Origin: Whalleya microplaca
Lineage: Eukaryota; Ascomycota; Sordariomycetes; Xylariales; Xylariaceae
Reading direction: 5' to 3'
DNA length: 64,000 nucleotides
Assembly: GCA_022497155.1 (NCBI GenBank)
Contig: MU385749.1
Coordinates: 1 to 64,000 of the forward strand
A program made the translations under genes and the position numbers. Position 1 is the stretch's first letter. Each line of letters begins with the position of its first letter. This document shows positions 1 through 13,900 of this stretch, piece after piece. Below the pieces are notes generated by a model that saw nothing but the letters and a program-made list of their open reading frames with translations, had not been told where the DNA came from and ran no database searches.

Positions 1-180
1 GTCAGATAGCCACAGCTATCAGCAGCAGCAGGTCAGGTCAGGTGACCTCCCTATAAGCCTCCCTAGCAGCTGACAGCAGGTGACAGCAGGTCAGCAGGCC
101 ACAGCTATCAGCAGTAGCAGCAGCAGCAGCAGCTGACAGCCTCCCTTGCTGCTGAAGGTGGCATTTAAGTGATATGGTGT
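1..180. repeat. CAG-rich low-complexity repeat, not RIP-mutated
   Basis: The stretch is made of shuffled short words (CAGCAG, GGTCAG, TGACAGCAGG, GCCTCCCT). The word CCACAGCTATCAGCAG occurs near 11 and again near 99, and a short (CAG)n run lies at about 115-133. CpA and TpG are abundant, unlike the AT-rich DNA that starts right after, so RIP has not acted here. It may be the end of a minisatellite that continues left of the window. Confidence 0.7.
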
Positions 181-2542
181 ATCAAGGTGTGTAAAAGTGT
201 CATCCGATATCGTCGTCCATACAAATTGTATACGTGTCAATAGCTGGCTACATTTAGCCACATACTAAGCACAATCAGCTTGTTACTGTTGCCTATATAA
301 AATAGACAGGTTTGTATGTAAAAATATACGGTCTGGTGTCTCTGGTATTATCGCGCTCTATATTCCTAGTGTCCTAATATATAAAAAAAAAGAAAATTTG
401 TAAATCGTAAGTAACAAGTGACGTGGATATAATATATAAATAAAGCAGCTGGCTAGCTATCGATCGAGCATATAGCTTAGTTCGATTTATATAAAAAATA
501 AATGGCTATCGGATAAAATGAAATAATCCGCGTGCGATTTGTCGGATGAAAATAAAGTAAGCTCGACAGTAGATATATTTTAAGTAGCTATTATTAGTGA
601 ATTCTATGCCTTTATAACTTATGGTATAATAAAAGGACTATTTTATTCGATTAATTAAAAGGCAAGGAAATTAAGGCTTATCCGGGAAAGCTAAATATTT
701 TAAAATAAAGTGTTAAAGTAAATCGAAAGTAAAATATTAAATTAAAAATAAATGTATATAATAGCTGTTAAAGCTATATGTGACTATTTAATAATATTTA
801 GTAATATTTTTTATAAAAAAGTGAAGGAGATATAAAGGAAAAGGTTAGCTAAATATAGGTATATAATCCACTGTAAATTGCCTTATAAAGTGCCTTATAA
901 ATGCCTTATAAAGTGCCTTATAAATACCTTATAAAGTGCCTTATAACGTGGCTTTAGGGGGCTTTTAGTAGCTTTTAAGCTACTGTTAATACCCGTAATC
1001 CCTTGCCCTATAACATTATATTAATAGGTGGATTTATATTAAGGTTATCGGAAATTGCGAATAATATATCGGGGTTTATATTAAACTTTATATTTAATGG
1101 TATTACTATTAATATACCCGGTATTTTAATATATTTAAGATTTTATTATATAGCGTATATAGGGATGTTTAAAGTTATAATATAAATGGGCGCATTATTT
1201 CTTAAAAACGGGTTTATAAAGCTGTTAATAATTTATATATAGTTTACAGTATTTAGTTCGGGCGCTACCGTTATTATTACTATATTTATTACCGGGTTTA
1301 ATACTAAGGAAGTATTTATTAAAAAAATAATAAATATTATAAAACCTGCCGCTATTATTAAGGCTTTAAGACTTTTTTTTTATATATTAATAAAGTATTT
1401 ACTATTAATTATTTTTTTTATTAAACCTATTTTAGTGCTTTTAAAAATAGTTACTTATTTATTTAATTTATTTCGAGCTATAATTACTTATAATATTTTA
1501 ATATTAATAATTACATTTATAGCTATAATATAATATAAAAGAAAAGCTACAGTTATTTAACAGTAGCTTATAGTTTATTTAAATATATATAGACTTTTTT
1601 AATTAAAGCGTAACTTTTTTTATATTCGTGACTTTTTTTTATATAGTTAACTGTATATAATATACTTAAAATTCATTACGAATTTATTAAGTATATTAAA
1701 TATAATTATTAAACTTTTATAGCTAATATTAACTTTATATAAGTTAAGTATATTATTTTTAATTAAAATATTAAGTTAAAATTTATTATTTACGACTTAT
1801 TTTTTTTTATAAATTATATAAAGGTTAGTTGCCTTTTAATATTATATTTTATAAAGTAAAATAAAAAGTATGTTTAACTAAATAACTCGATTAGTTTTTT
1901 TCCGATTTTTTTAGTATTTTTAAAAACGATATAATAAAATGTTTAAAAGTTTTTAAATATTTTCTTTTAATTATTGTTTATTTTATTTCTAAGTTAATAT
2001 ATATTATTATAATTAAACTATTTAGTTATATTTATATTTTAACGCGAAGGTAAGTGTAACTAGATTTTAAATAAATATTAAAAGGGTTTATAAAAGGAGC
2101 TATTTTAATAATAAGTCTGTTATTTATTTCTTTTACTAGTGATTTTTATATAATTTTTTTAAAGCAGCTTTAAAAAATTTAATAATAGTTAAATTTGTCC
2201 GGCCCTAACGTTATTACACGTTTTTAAGTAATAAAATAACTTATTTTAAGACGTAAAAACTTAATAATAGTATTTATATATTTATCGGACCGGATTTAAT
2301 AAAGATAGCGTTTAAATAATTTCTTTAGCTTTATTTAATAAATATATTTTCGCGTATTTTTTAAGGAGCTATAATGTATTAAATATTATGTTATAATGTT
2401 TATAAGTTTTTAATGCATTAAGTATTAAAAATGCTTATTTATAATTTAATATTATATCTAATTTGTTATTTTTATTTAACGAGGCACTTGACTTTTTTAC
2501 GTTTATATTATTAGTAAAATATACTTTATCGCGCCTTTAGTT
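181..2542. other. AT-rich RIP-degraded DNA
   Basis: This is a long AT-rich stretch with TpA in great excess, CpA/TpG almost absent and CpG retained, as expected after repeat-induced point mutation of duplicated DNA. Any open frame in it (for example 1003-1185) is a hydrophobic Ile/Tyr-rich string with no domain, and I treat these as artefacts. I cannot assign the parent repeat family. Confidence 0.75.
880..956. repeat. Short tandem repeat with CCTTATAAA core
   Basis: Six adjoining 11-13 bp units carry the core CCTTATAA, alternately followed by AGTG and ATG/ATA. The same core occurs in the 3' part of the 247-bp LTR at 5524-5770, and the words before the array (ATCCACTGTA) recur just after that LTR at about 5778. 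The array may therefore come from a relative of that element. Confidence 0.7.
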
Positions 2543-2547
2543 ATAAT

Positions 2548-2791
2548 TGTCATAGATTCACTTAATCCTATGACTTAATTGGCTTGATCCTAGCCTAGGG
2601 TAATATGGTAACAAAGCATGGAATTAGTAATACCCGAATGCACGGGCCTCGCAGCTAATTAGGTAAGGTGGGGTAGCCACTATACTAAAATACCTGCGCA
2701 CCTCCCGTAGTTTTAAATCTCCAGCTTTATTATATTATATTAATTAAGTAAAAGGTGTGACCTATCACCACTATAGCTAGTTCCCGTGACA
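2548..2791. mobile_element. Solo LTR (244 bp) with 5-bp target-site duplication
   Basis: The segment begins TGTCATAG and ends CCCGTGACA, so its ends form the TG...CA short inverted repeat of an LTR. It is flanked directly by ATAAT at 2543-2547 and ATAAT at 2792-2796. There is no internal region, so it is the product of LTR-LTR recombination. Its base composition is normal (many CpA and TpG) while DNA on both sides is RIP-degraded. The internal region that once belonged to it cannot be identified here. Confidence 0.85.
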
Positions 2792-2796
2792 ATAAT

Positions 2797-5518
2797 TATA
2801 ATAATTATTTCCTCGATTAATATTACGGGGTTAATTATCGCGGGGTTAATTATTACGTTAGTTAAAATTTCGGTAATTAAATTTATATATATTAAGGTAT
2901 TTTTTAAGCGCTTTATTATTATAGCGTTTATTGCTACGTGTGTTACCCCGACGATCGCGCGTGTTATTATCGCGTTTATTTTTATCGCATTTATCGCGGT
3001 TATTTTAATTACGGTTACCTCGATTATCCCGATTATAGTCTCGGCGCTCCCGAATATCCGATCGGTATTTATTATTAATACGTCAGTTATTATTATCCCG
3101 ATAACGCTATTCTTTTTTATAAATATAGTTATATTACCGATTTTCCGATTAATAATAATTATAGTTACTATTTTATTATAAAGTTTTAAGGTAATTTTAT
3201 TAAAAATAATTATTTAATATTAATAAAAATAATATATATAATTTAATAATATATAAATAAATAATAACGGCTAAATTAATTAATAATAGTTTGGATTTTT
3301 TTACTATTTATATATATATAATAAGCGTTTTGTTTTTTTATAATATATAAAGAAATTTTTTAATATCGAGAAATATTTATAACTATATTTATATTATTAC
3401 TTTATATTAATTGCGATTATTTTTAATTAGTATATTTATAGCTTATATATATTATAATTTTTTTTAAATATATTATATTAATATAAATTCGTTTCGTATA
3501 ATATCTTTAAAAATTAAACTAAAGTTTATAAAACGTTTTATAATAATTATAAGTTTTAATATAAATCTCTCGGTTAAGGTTTTAATTATAGCTTTTAATT
3601 TTAATATATATAAATTTTTACGTTATTATTATATTAGTTTATTATTTTATTATAAAAACTATATTTGCTTTTTATTATTTTACTTTATATCGTTATTTTT
3701 TAAAAATATATTAATTCGTTTTTAAAAGCTAAAAACGTTAGTAAATATAAGGGTATAATTATTAATTACCACTTTAATATTATTCGAGTTATTATAATAT
3801 AAATTAAACTATTTAATGTTTTCTCGCTTAAGTTTAAAGGAATTATTAAATCTTTATATATGTTTACTTAAATCTTTAGGTGAGGTAAAACTGCTAAACT
3901 GTCTTTATCCCGAGCTTAAGCTTAAACTTAAACTTAAACTTAAAAAGCCGGATAATATATACGCTCGTTAATTTAAAGTTATATTTAATAATATTTTTAT
4001 TAAGATTTCCTTTTATATATATTAAAAGTCGATAAACTTATTTAGCTTAAATATTATCGAAGTAATTTTATCGACGCTATTTTCGATATTAACTAAGTGT
4101 TTATTAATTTTTATAAATTATTAGTCGTTATTAATAAACTTTATATTTAAAAATTTAATTATTTCGGTATTATTACCGAATTTTTTCGGTTATATTAGTT
4201 AAGGGGGTGCGTTAAAAGTATGTAAATTCTTATGTTAATCGGGCGAATCTTTTCCTTTATTACTAAGGTCGGGCACTTTTTACGGCTATTCCGATATCGA
4301 TATATCGGCGCTAATATAATAATTACGTAATTATATTATTATAAATTTATACCAGAAATAATATATTTTATATAATTAAATATAAATAAAAGAAACGAAA
4401 TAAAAAAGGCGTAAATAAATTAACAGTAAAAGCTATATAAAAGTTTTTATATATTTAAGTTCGGCAGGTTTTTTTAAATAATAAGGCTATTATATATACT
4501 TAAGTTCGGTATAGTTTAGGTTTTTTTAATATTTACGTATAAAAAGCTATATATTTAAGTTTTATAATTATTTATATTAAAATCCGGGGGTATAAATATA
4601 ACTTAAGTCTTAACTTTACTTAAGTTTAAACTTATTATTTAACGTTATAAATAAAGGTAATAAACTTGCCTAAAAGCTTATATACGCTTGCGGTTAACGT
4701 GTTAATATAAGTAAAAAAAAAGTGATAAAAAAATGACGTGCGAAAAAAGTTACGTGAATTATTTACTTAAGTTCGATAATTTTAACGCGTTTTTATTATT
4801 ATTTACCTAAATTTAATAACGAAAATTTTCTTATAAAAATTAAGTAAATAATTCCGTAAGTGATGATTAGTTTTAATTTAGTTTAGTTTTTATAATAAAA
4901 GGTAAAGCAGGTGTTACTATTTAATATAAAAAATTAAAAGTGTGTGAAAATAATATAAATAAATAAAAATAATGATAAAAAAAACCCTTATAGCTATAGC
5001 TAAAAGTTATAATTTTTAATATAAATGCGCGCTTTATTTAATTTATTTATTTTATTTATAAGTGAGGTTATTTAGTGACCCCGCTATTACGGCGTATTAA
5101 TAGCCCCCGGGAGTTTTTTTTTTAGCGTGAGAGGATTTTTTAAAGCTATATAAACCTATTAAATAATATAGCTTAATTTTCGGGCAATTTCTTTTTGCGA
5201 GTAAATTATATGCCTTTTAAAAGTTTTAATAAATAATCGATTATTTTTTATTAACTTTTTTAATACTTTAGGATTTTTTAAAAGATTTATTTTTTAAACT
5301 TTTAAGTCTTAAACTTAAAGGCGTAAATTTACGCGAGAAATAAAAGCAGTATTTAATATAAAGCGCGGATAAAATTATTAATATTTAAATTTTTAAGTTT
5401 TTTTTAATGTAAAACTTATTAGAATTAATTTTCGGTGTAAAATGTCGGCACACGCATTAAAAGCTATAATATTTTATAAAAAGAGTTAAAAACGATTAAA
5501 ATAGCGTAAAAAGCATTA
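2797..5518. other. AT-rich RIP-degraded DNA, family unknown
   Basis: TpA-rich, CpA-poor DNA. The long open frame at 2786-3181 starts inside the solo LTR and encodes a string of Ile, Val and Phe without domains, so it is an artefact of composition. A short run of TTAAAC-type repeats lies near 3915-3945. I see no gene, no RNA and no clear terminal repeats in this stretch. Confidence 0.65.
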
Positions 5519-5523
5519 AAAAC

Positions 5524-5770
5524 TATGACAGCTTAAAAAAGGAGGCGGCGCGTGCTACGTAATAAATGTGTATTATTAAAAAATAATAAGGTAAAGAGTA
5601 AAAGGTTAGCTAATTATTATATAATAGCTTAACTTAAAAAAACCTCCTCACTTGCTTATTTAATTTAGCTAACTAAGCTTATGGTTTAATAGGTTATATA
5701 TAAAGGGCTTAAGGTATATTATAATAGCTATAAGGACCTTATAACACCTTATAAGCCTTATGCCGTAACA
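5524..5770 (-). repeat. Left LTR of the outer element
   Basis: This 247-bp copy begins TATGACAGC, probably TGTGACGGC before G-to-A changes, and ends GCCGTAACA. It aligns along its whole length with the split copy at 7460-7542 plus 18343-18506. The shared words include GGCGGCGCGTG, CTAATTATTATATAATAGC and AGCTAACTAAGC. Most differences are C/T or G/A, as RIP would produce. Confidence 0.85.
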
Positions 5771-7459
5771 TTACCCCCTTAAATCCACTGTATATAACAG
5801 CTAGCTATAGCTAATAATAGCTAGCTTATAAAGCACCTAGTATATATAAGGATTAACTTAATTACCACTGCTTTAAAAAGGTAATTTTTTAACCTCATTT
5901 ACCTTTATGTTATAGCACACCAAATTTATATATGCCTTAACATTAATACTAAGTAAACTTGTTAAAATTTTAAAAATCGAGTCCTTTATAAAATTTAATT
6001 AATCCATTATATTCCTTTATAACCACTTAATATTAACCACTATAATTAACTGCTACTGTTATTATTATAACTTATCCACCCCCTTAAATCTTTACCCTTT
6101 ATTATAAGCCTTAAGATATCACATAATATCGGAACCGGTATAATCCCATAGTATTTTATATAGTGACTATATAATAGCAGGTATCGGGCTATAATAAAGA
6201 TATTAAACACGCCGAAAGTGTTAGGAATTATATCAAGAGTGTTAAGAATCGCGTTAAAAGTATTTTAAAATATTAAATTTTACTATAAAATATACTAAAC
6301 TAGCGATTTATCGGATATTAAATAAACTCGGATAACGTTATCGCTAAACTAGCGTTCCGTAATTATTAACTAATAAAGCTGTAAAATTCCTTTTATAATA
6401 TTAAATATTAAAAAAAGTTATCGGATCGAGCTATTATAAAAGCTCGATAGTAATCGGTCGGCACTTTAAGTACGTAATTTCGAAACTGCTAACGAAAATC
6501 AAGGTATAAAATGTATATAATTCGTAAGGGAATTTAATAAATTATATTTAAGCCGGCTAAATTATTACAAATACTTAATAATAAGCGTTTATTCGCTTCG
6601 GAAAATAACTAATTTAGACATTTTTAAAATAAGACTTATATATAAATAATAAGAAATCACTATTACGCGAGGGTAGCTGTCGGTTTTATATAAAGCCTTA
6701 GCGTTAAAAGGAAAAAAAACGGCTTTAATATTAAATATTAATAATAACTTTATATAAAGTCCACTATTAACTAATTAAATCTATCACTTAAAAAAGAGTA
6801 ACCGGATTTAACTAATTAAACCTCGCTACCGCATAAAAAAAAGTAACTAATAAAGTAATTCTAAGGGTGATTCGCCGCTTATAAAACAAGGCTATATTAA
6901 ATCCGGAAAAGTGACTTATTAAATTAAAGGTTTAGCTAGGTCCGGAAAGTATTTCGTCCGCCGCTTACTTAAAATAAAGCTATATCGAATAAAAAAAAAC
7001 GGGTATATCCGATATATAATATAAACCGGATTAAGCACTAATCACAACAGGGTTAACTAAGGTTTTAAGCATATCTTATTATAAAAAAGCTGGCTTATTA
7101 AATATATAAATATAACGGCGTAAAAATAAAAAGTAACTAACGGGGAATTTCGCTAATTACGTTAAAAAATCGCTAACTTAATTAGCTGCTAGTAAACTTA
7201 ACTAATAATTCTTGAAATAAAGCTATTAATTATCGGTATATTTCACTAGCTACTTAAAGAATTAAAAAGGACCTCGCTATTATATAAAAAGGTATAATTA
7301 ACTAAAGGTATTATAACACTTAATAAAAAAAAAGCTAAGCTACCGATCGAGAAAAAAAAGGATTAACGGGTAACTAATTAACCACGTTAATTAAAAAGGA
7401 CGCTAAATAAATACGATAGCGGAATTAGTTAAATTTAGCGCTAAAGGACTTTATTATTA

Positions 7460-7542
7460 TATAACGGCTTAAAAAAAAAGGCGGCGCGTGTTACGTAATA
7501 GATATATATTACTAAAAAATAATAAAATAAGGAGTAAAAAGT
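7460..7542 (-). repeat. Right LTR of the outer element, first fragment
   Basis: These 83 bp match the first third of the LTR at 5524-5770 and stop exactly where the inner element begins. The last five bases (AAAGT, 7538-7542) are the inner element's target duplication. The LTR resumes at 18343. Confidence 0.85.
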
Positions 7543-7629
7543 TGTGAGGCCAATGAATGTAATGAAGCTTCTTTTATTAATTGATAATAAGTCCCAAAAG
7601 GACTTATATAGCTATAGCTAGGCCTAACA
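7543..7629 (-). repeat. 3' LTR of the inner gypsy element (87 bp)
   Basis: It reads TGTGAGGCCAATG at the left and GGCCTAACA at the right. It holds one copy of a 26-bp unit centred on AAGTCCCAAAAGGACTT, which is itself a near palindrome. Its partner at 18198-18337 carries three copies. Confidence 0.85.
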
Positions 7630-10600
7630 ACTGCCCCCTCACGAAATAATCGACGACCTGTCGATCTCTCCTCTCTTAGTATAATAAAAGAAAACTCTCC
7701 TTAATTTTAATTTTTAAAGCTATAGCTAAATAAATATCCTTTTCGCTTTAATTTTTATCTTCTCACTTTCTCTCTTTTTAACGTAATAAAGGAAATTAAT
7801 AAAAGAAAAAATTAATAGCCTTTTAGTTAACACTAGTGCTATATATTATCGAGGCGAGAGAAGCGGTAATATATCGCAAAAACAGTATATATATCGATAC
7901 TAATTATTATATTAAAAAATAATATATATATTAAATAATATTAAAGATAGTTGTAAAAACAGTACGTATATTAATACTGGTTATTGTATTAAAAAATAAT
8001 ATATATATTAATTAATGTTAGAAATAATTATAAAAATAGTACGTATATTAATGCCGTAAAAATAATATAACGAGTAAAGAAATAATTATGCGCAAAGTAA
8101 TATATATGCCAGTGCTATAATGAGGGATTGCTTTTTAACAAAAAGCAGTATATATGCCAATTAATAGGTAAGGGTGGTTAATAGTTAGAGATTAATACTA
8201 ATTAAACGAAAAAAGGCCTAACGTTTTTTTACTAGAATTATAAAAACGCCAGAAAACTTTTTCTTACATTTTTATAGTTATAGCTTATATAAAAAAAGTA
8301 TTATATTATCGTCGTCGTCGTTATTATTATCGTCATTATCAATGTATTAAAGCTTTGCTAAGACTTTAGTAATAAGTGGTTCTTACTTAATTAACTTTAG
8401 CGGCTTTTGCTTAATTAATTTCGGTTCTTTAATGTATTTTTTAAAAGGCTTACTTAGCTTCAAAAGTTTAGGTATTATCGATAGTTTTAATAGTATTAAT
8501 AGTTTAGGTATAGGTAGTTTTAGTAATTCTGTTATTAATATAATCGTTACCGCTAACGCCGTCGTCGATAATTTAGGCTCTTATGTTATAAGTGCCGGTT
8601 CCTTTAACTTAACCGGCTGAAATAGCTTGATTAACTGGAATAGCTTAATTAGCTAAAGTAGCTTGGTTAGCTGGAGTGGCTTTTTAGTTAACGTAATTAC
8701 TATTATCGATATCGGCGATAACTATAATATAAAGCTTAATGCCGGCTTCGATTCTAAAAACCGTACTATTAATTAATTAATTTAATAGCTTAAGTTTTTA
8801 ATGCTTTCCTTAACTTACTTTTTAATATATTACTTTAAATATTTAAAATCAATAATCATTATTATATAATTTACTATTTAAAATTATAGTATGTAATATT
8901 ATAATACGCTCGCTATTTTTTTATCGATATTATCGTTAATAATTCCGAGGCTTTTTTTAATTACTTTAAGCTTTTAGTCGATATTTTTATTAATCGTATA
9001 AATTTTTTTATCGATACTAAAATTAATCCGGTATAAAATTTCGGCGATATATTATTATATTTCGTCCCTATTTATAACGTCCGTTTTTAGCTTATTAATT
9101 ATTTATAATACATTAACTCGTACTTTATTAACCGCATTATTAAGTTCCGTTTTATCGATATAGTTATGTTATTATATATTTTAGATTGCCTTCTCGATCT
9201 CTGCGATTTTAATAGTAAAATTATTTTCCGATTTAAAAAATCTTAACGCTATTTCTTTCGTACTATCGGTAACGGGTTTAATTAAAATTAAGTTTTATAA
9301 CGGCATTTTATTATTATCGTTATTATCGTTTTCTAAATCGCTATCGCTATTATTTTTTTCGTTACTATCGTACTTTTTATTACTATTATTTTACTTATCG
9401 CCATTTTTATTATCGTCGATAAATAAATCTAACATTAATAGATTTAACGTTAATAATTAAGCGGGTTCCGGTTTTAGCTACGTTAAATTTAAAGCTATCG
9501 CTCTTTAAAATAATAATATAATTTAGGCGCCCTTTAATTATAGTAACCAAATTAGTCCGTACTAATAAAATAAAATATCGATAACATTAGGCATTACTTT
9601 TATTTCTTACGAGATATCGCTATATATTCTAATAGCTTCGAGCTTTTCGGCAATTAAAAGCTCTCAATTTTAACGGGTTTACTAGTTCGATAATAATTCC
9701 CCTTACCTAATTAATTCTAATTTTTATTTAATATTTCGATAAAACTTAATAACGCTTAGCTATACGTAAAAAAGTATTTAAAATAATGTTTTTACAATAT
9801 TATTATCGTTAATATATTCTTTTAATAGATAATATTCTACTATATTCTTTTAATATTCTTTAGAGTTATCGGCAAATATAACCAAAATTACGTCGTTAAT
9901 TTTATAGTTACTTTTATTAACGTATAAATAGCGTTACTTACTTGCGAAATTATTAACCTTTATTACTAATTTAATTTTATTAATTACTGTATTAATATCG
10001 TCCTTTTCCTTATAGAAACGGCGTTATTCCGAAAGCTTTAAGTTAACCCCCTTCTCTCCCCAATTAATTATATTAAAATAATTAGCTATATTACTAATTA
10101 TCGGTTATTAAATATTATCGATATATTTTTACGGTATGTTATTAGACGTGAGAAATGTCGATATTATATCAATAGTCGAAGTTATTATAGTCGTAATTAT
10201 TATAAGAATTAAAATAGTTATAAAAAGTAAAAGCGGTTAAGTTAAAGGGAAAATATTTATAAAAAAAATATATATATAGAAAGAAGTATATATAAGGTAT
10301 ATATAATTAAAGTATATATAAGTCGGTTATAGGATAATAATAAAGTTATAATAAATTATTATTATTATAAAGTAGTAATAAAAATATAATAAGTTATTAT
10401 TATTATAAAAAAAGTACCGGTAATAATATTTAGCTATTATATCAAGTTAATTATAATATCGTTAATTAATATAGTTTGTTAATAAAGTATACTAATTATT
10501 ATTTTATATTATAATTATCGTATATCGTACTATCGTTAATCTTATTTATCGATAACGTATATTAATTTAGTAATTTTTATTAAAATATCGGTATTTTTAT

Positions 10601-11449
10601 ATTTATTTTTAATATAATATCGACTAATTTCCAATCGTTTATTGTCTCCGGTACTTCTATTTATACTAATTTATTATCTGTTCCTTTATATTTTAGTTCC
10701 TTTAAAATTAGTTTATATTTAATATTAAATTTTATTATTAATTTTGCCGCGTTTTATATAAATAGTTCCCTCGGGTATTATTAATTATCGATTACTATAT
10801 AACCTTTTTATTTAACGAAATATTTTAAAATTAGCCTTCCCCCGGTATAATTAATCTGTCGTTTTAATAGTTGTTTTATCTTATATAATTTAAATTTGTC
10901 GTTATTTCCCTCGATAATAACTTATCTAAATATTAATTGCCTTTAATTATAAAAGTCTGGTTTTTTTAAAGCTAAAAACAAATATACGACTAAAATTATT
11001 CGGTATATTTACTAATATCGTAAAAAATTAAATTCGTACGCCAGATTGCCGATCCGTTTAATAACTATTAATAAGTTTATTCGTTATTTCGACCATTTTT
11101 ATAGTAATTTACCGGGTAAAATATAACCTTTATATAGTTATAAATATATTTCGTTACCGATATCGAAAGCGATAGGGTTATATTTATTATCGTACCTAAT
11201 TTTTAAGTCTATAGCTGCGAAATCGATAGCTGCTTTTGCCTTTTTTTAATAAAATTATCTTATTATATTAAAATTAATACTATTATATAGTATCTTTAGC
11301 GATAATATAACTAATTTAAATTTAAAACTATAGACTACTTTATTTAGCGATTTATTTAATATCGATAACTTAAAATTATTAAAATTATATTGTAATATTG
11401 GTATAATATCCGGCTATAATACGTCCATTATATCGTAATAATATTATAT

Positions 11450-13900
11450 AGCTATTTCGACGTCTTAATTCCGTCGTTCGGATTATCTATCGGTTTAAGG
11501 GTGGTAGCTTATCGATATTACTAATTTAGTACCAAATTTAACGAATATTATTTGCTATATATCCGATATAAATTTCGGGTTTTTATCTGATATAGCCTTA
11601 AATAAAATTCCCCAGTTATATAATAAAAATACGCGTAATATTAATGTCGCCTAATCTTTAGCTTTATATATAACGTATTTTAATATTAATATACCTTTCT
11701 TGCTAAATTTATATACCGTAGTCATTAATATATTAAAATTATTGTATCCGTTAATATATTAGAAATAGCCTTTCGATAAAACTATTAGTAATCCTATAAT
11801 AAAGTCCTATATTATAATATAAAAAAGTATAATAAAGTTATTAATAAGTAATAGTTCTCCCATTAGTTTATTTCTATTTTGCTTAAGTTTTAAATATTAT
11901 AAGTAATACTTAACGTAAATTTTTACTTTCTTTATTAGGTTTTAGATTATAACCCTATCGAAATTTTATATTATTCGCTTAAAGCTAAAATAATATTTAT
12001 TATTATATATTAGTTCGAGAATGTCGTTTATATATATTAATAGGATATATAGTTTTTTCTTACTTGCAAAAGTAATATAGTATAATAGTCTATCGATTAA
12101 TATATATCGATACTATTGTTTTAGATTTTTACGTTTGCTTTTTTTATTAACCTCGTTAATTTTATTCTATAATTTAATTAGTTTTTCATCCTATATAATC
12201 TAGTTTTTAACTAGCTATTTTATTAATTTATTAAATCGTTTATCGGTTTTATATCTATCGATAATTTTTAATTTAAAGTTATTGTAAATTGCTATTTCGA
12301 AAATTAAATATCCGAAATTGTTTATTATATTATCCAGTTCCGATTTGGTTATATATTTTTTTTTTATAATATTTTTAAATATATCGATTATCGAGAGTCG
12401 GGATAATACGTCTAATACAAGATTTATTTTGCCTAATATATATTAAATATCGAGATAAAATATAGACAGATATATCGATATTACTATTAATCGGCTATTT
12501 ATTTTAACTACGTCTACTATTTTTAGGTTCGTTTAGTTAACAATTCCTCTCGTTATTTTATAGTTTATTAATATAATAATTAAATATACGCAAAATTATA
12601 ATTATATTTGCAAGTTTCGGTATATTTATATTAAATAAGACATTTTAAGTTCTATCGATCCGTAATTTCTTTTTATTTTAGTTAATACTTTCGATAAAAA
12701 TATAATAGGTTATATTATATCGATATAAACTATCCGTTTATTTTATAATATATTAAAATAAAATATTATAATCCCGTATTCTCGCTTTTTTAATACATTT
12801 ATTTTTATAAAAATTAGTTTATTATAGTCTTAATAAATTAGATAAGCTTCTTTAATTAATTATTTTTATAAAATCTTAAATAATAGTCGTTTTGTTACCG
12901 TAAATATAAACTGTCGTTTCGATATTTATTATTTTTTTATAGTTATCGTTACAAATATTGCCTTTAATTTACAGCCTTCCGCTAATATATTTATTTTTTT
13001 TTATTATAACGGATTAGCTTTTTACTAATACCAAAAGATATATTTATATAAAAATACCGTTATACCGATATATTTTTTAATATCGGCTAAAATTTCCGGC
13101 ATTTTCAGCTTTTTAATCGCCTCGACTTAGTCTTTAGTCGTTATAATACCGCATTTATCAATAATAAAACCAAATAGTCAAATTAATAAATAGCTAAAAA
13201 AAAACTTCTTAAGCAATAATATAAGCCTAATTTTATAATATATATTAAATACGTTATCGAAATCTTTAATATACCTATTTTTAATATTACTATATATAAT
13301 AATATCGTTAATATAAACTTTCGTATAATCGTTATATAACCTTAATTATTAGTTTATAAATTTTTATATATATACTAATAAGTTATAAAAACCTATTAAT
13401 ATTATATATAAAACTTTTAGTTCTTTTAGCGATATAACTACTATACGGTATTTATATTTTTCCGCTACCGGCAATTAGTAAAAAAATACCGATATATCTA
13501 TAACTAATATATATTTCTTGCTTTTAAATTTATAAATAATGTTATTTTAATACGGTAATAAATAAATATCTAATATTACTACCTTATTAATAAAGCATAT
13601 ATTAATAATAACTCGACCTTTTTTTTTTCTGTCGATATTTTTATATATTATAAAACAGAAATATCTAAAAGAGGTTAGTTTTAATATCTAACCTATTTTC
13701 CCCGTTTTATATATACCTCCGAACGTCTCGTTAATAATAATTTAATTTTTAAAACCTAAAAAGTATTATTTAAGCGGCTTATATATTTATTACCAATTAT
13801 TATATAAGTCGACTTTTATTTTTTCGTTTTCCGGCAAGTCGATTATTCCTTTATTATATTATATATCTCGTTTTTATACTATTTATATCAACCGGTAGTT
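11450..13900 (-). pseudogene. pol relic: reverse transcriptase then integrase (Ty3/gypsy)
   Basis: Reading the minus strand from about 13,600 downward gives words typical of a fungal gypsy reverse transcriptase: a remnant of the D-[IV]-R motif, then a hydrophobic FFYQ-like stretch, then YINDIIIYS, which is a YxDDI motif with Asp changed to Asn. Around 11,600-11,450 the integrase core is still legible (ISDKNPKF, FGTKL, YYPKTDRQSKRRNQ). Frequent stop codons and the D-to-N changes fit G-to-A RIP on the coding strand. Gag and protease must lie between about 14 and 18 kb but are too decayed for me to delimit. Confidence 0.8.

Noticed and set aside
2786..3181. 131-codon open frame in AT-rich DNA
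   Set aside because: Nearly all Ile/Val/Phe/Thr with no domain; it begins inside the solo LTR and continues into RIPed DNA, so it is a composition artefact.
8432..8620. 62-codon frame inside the inner retrotransposon
   Set aside because: Lies in the 3' part of a degraded gypsy element on the wrong strand for its pol genes and has no domain.
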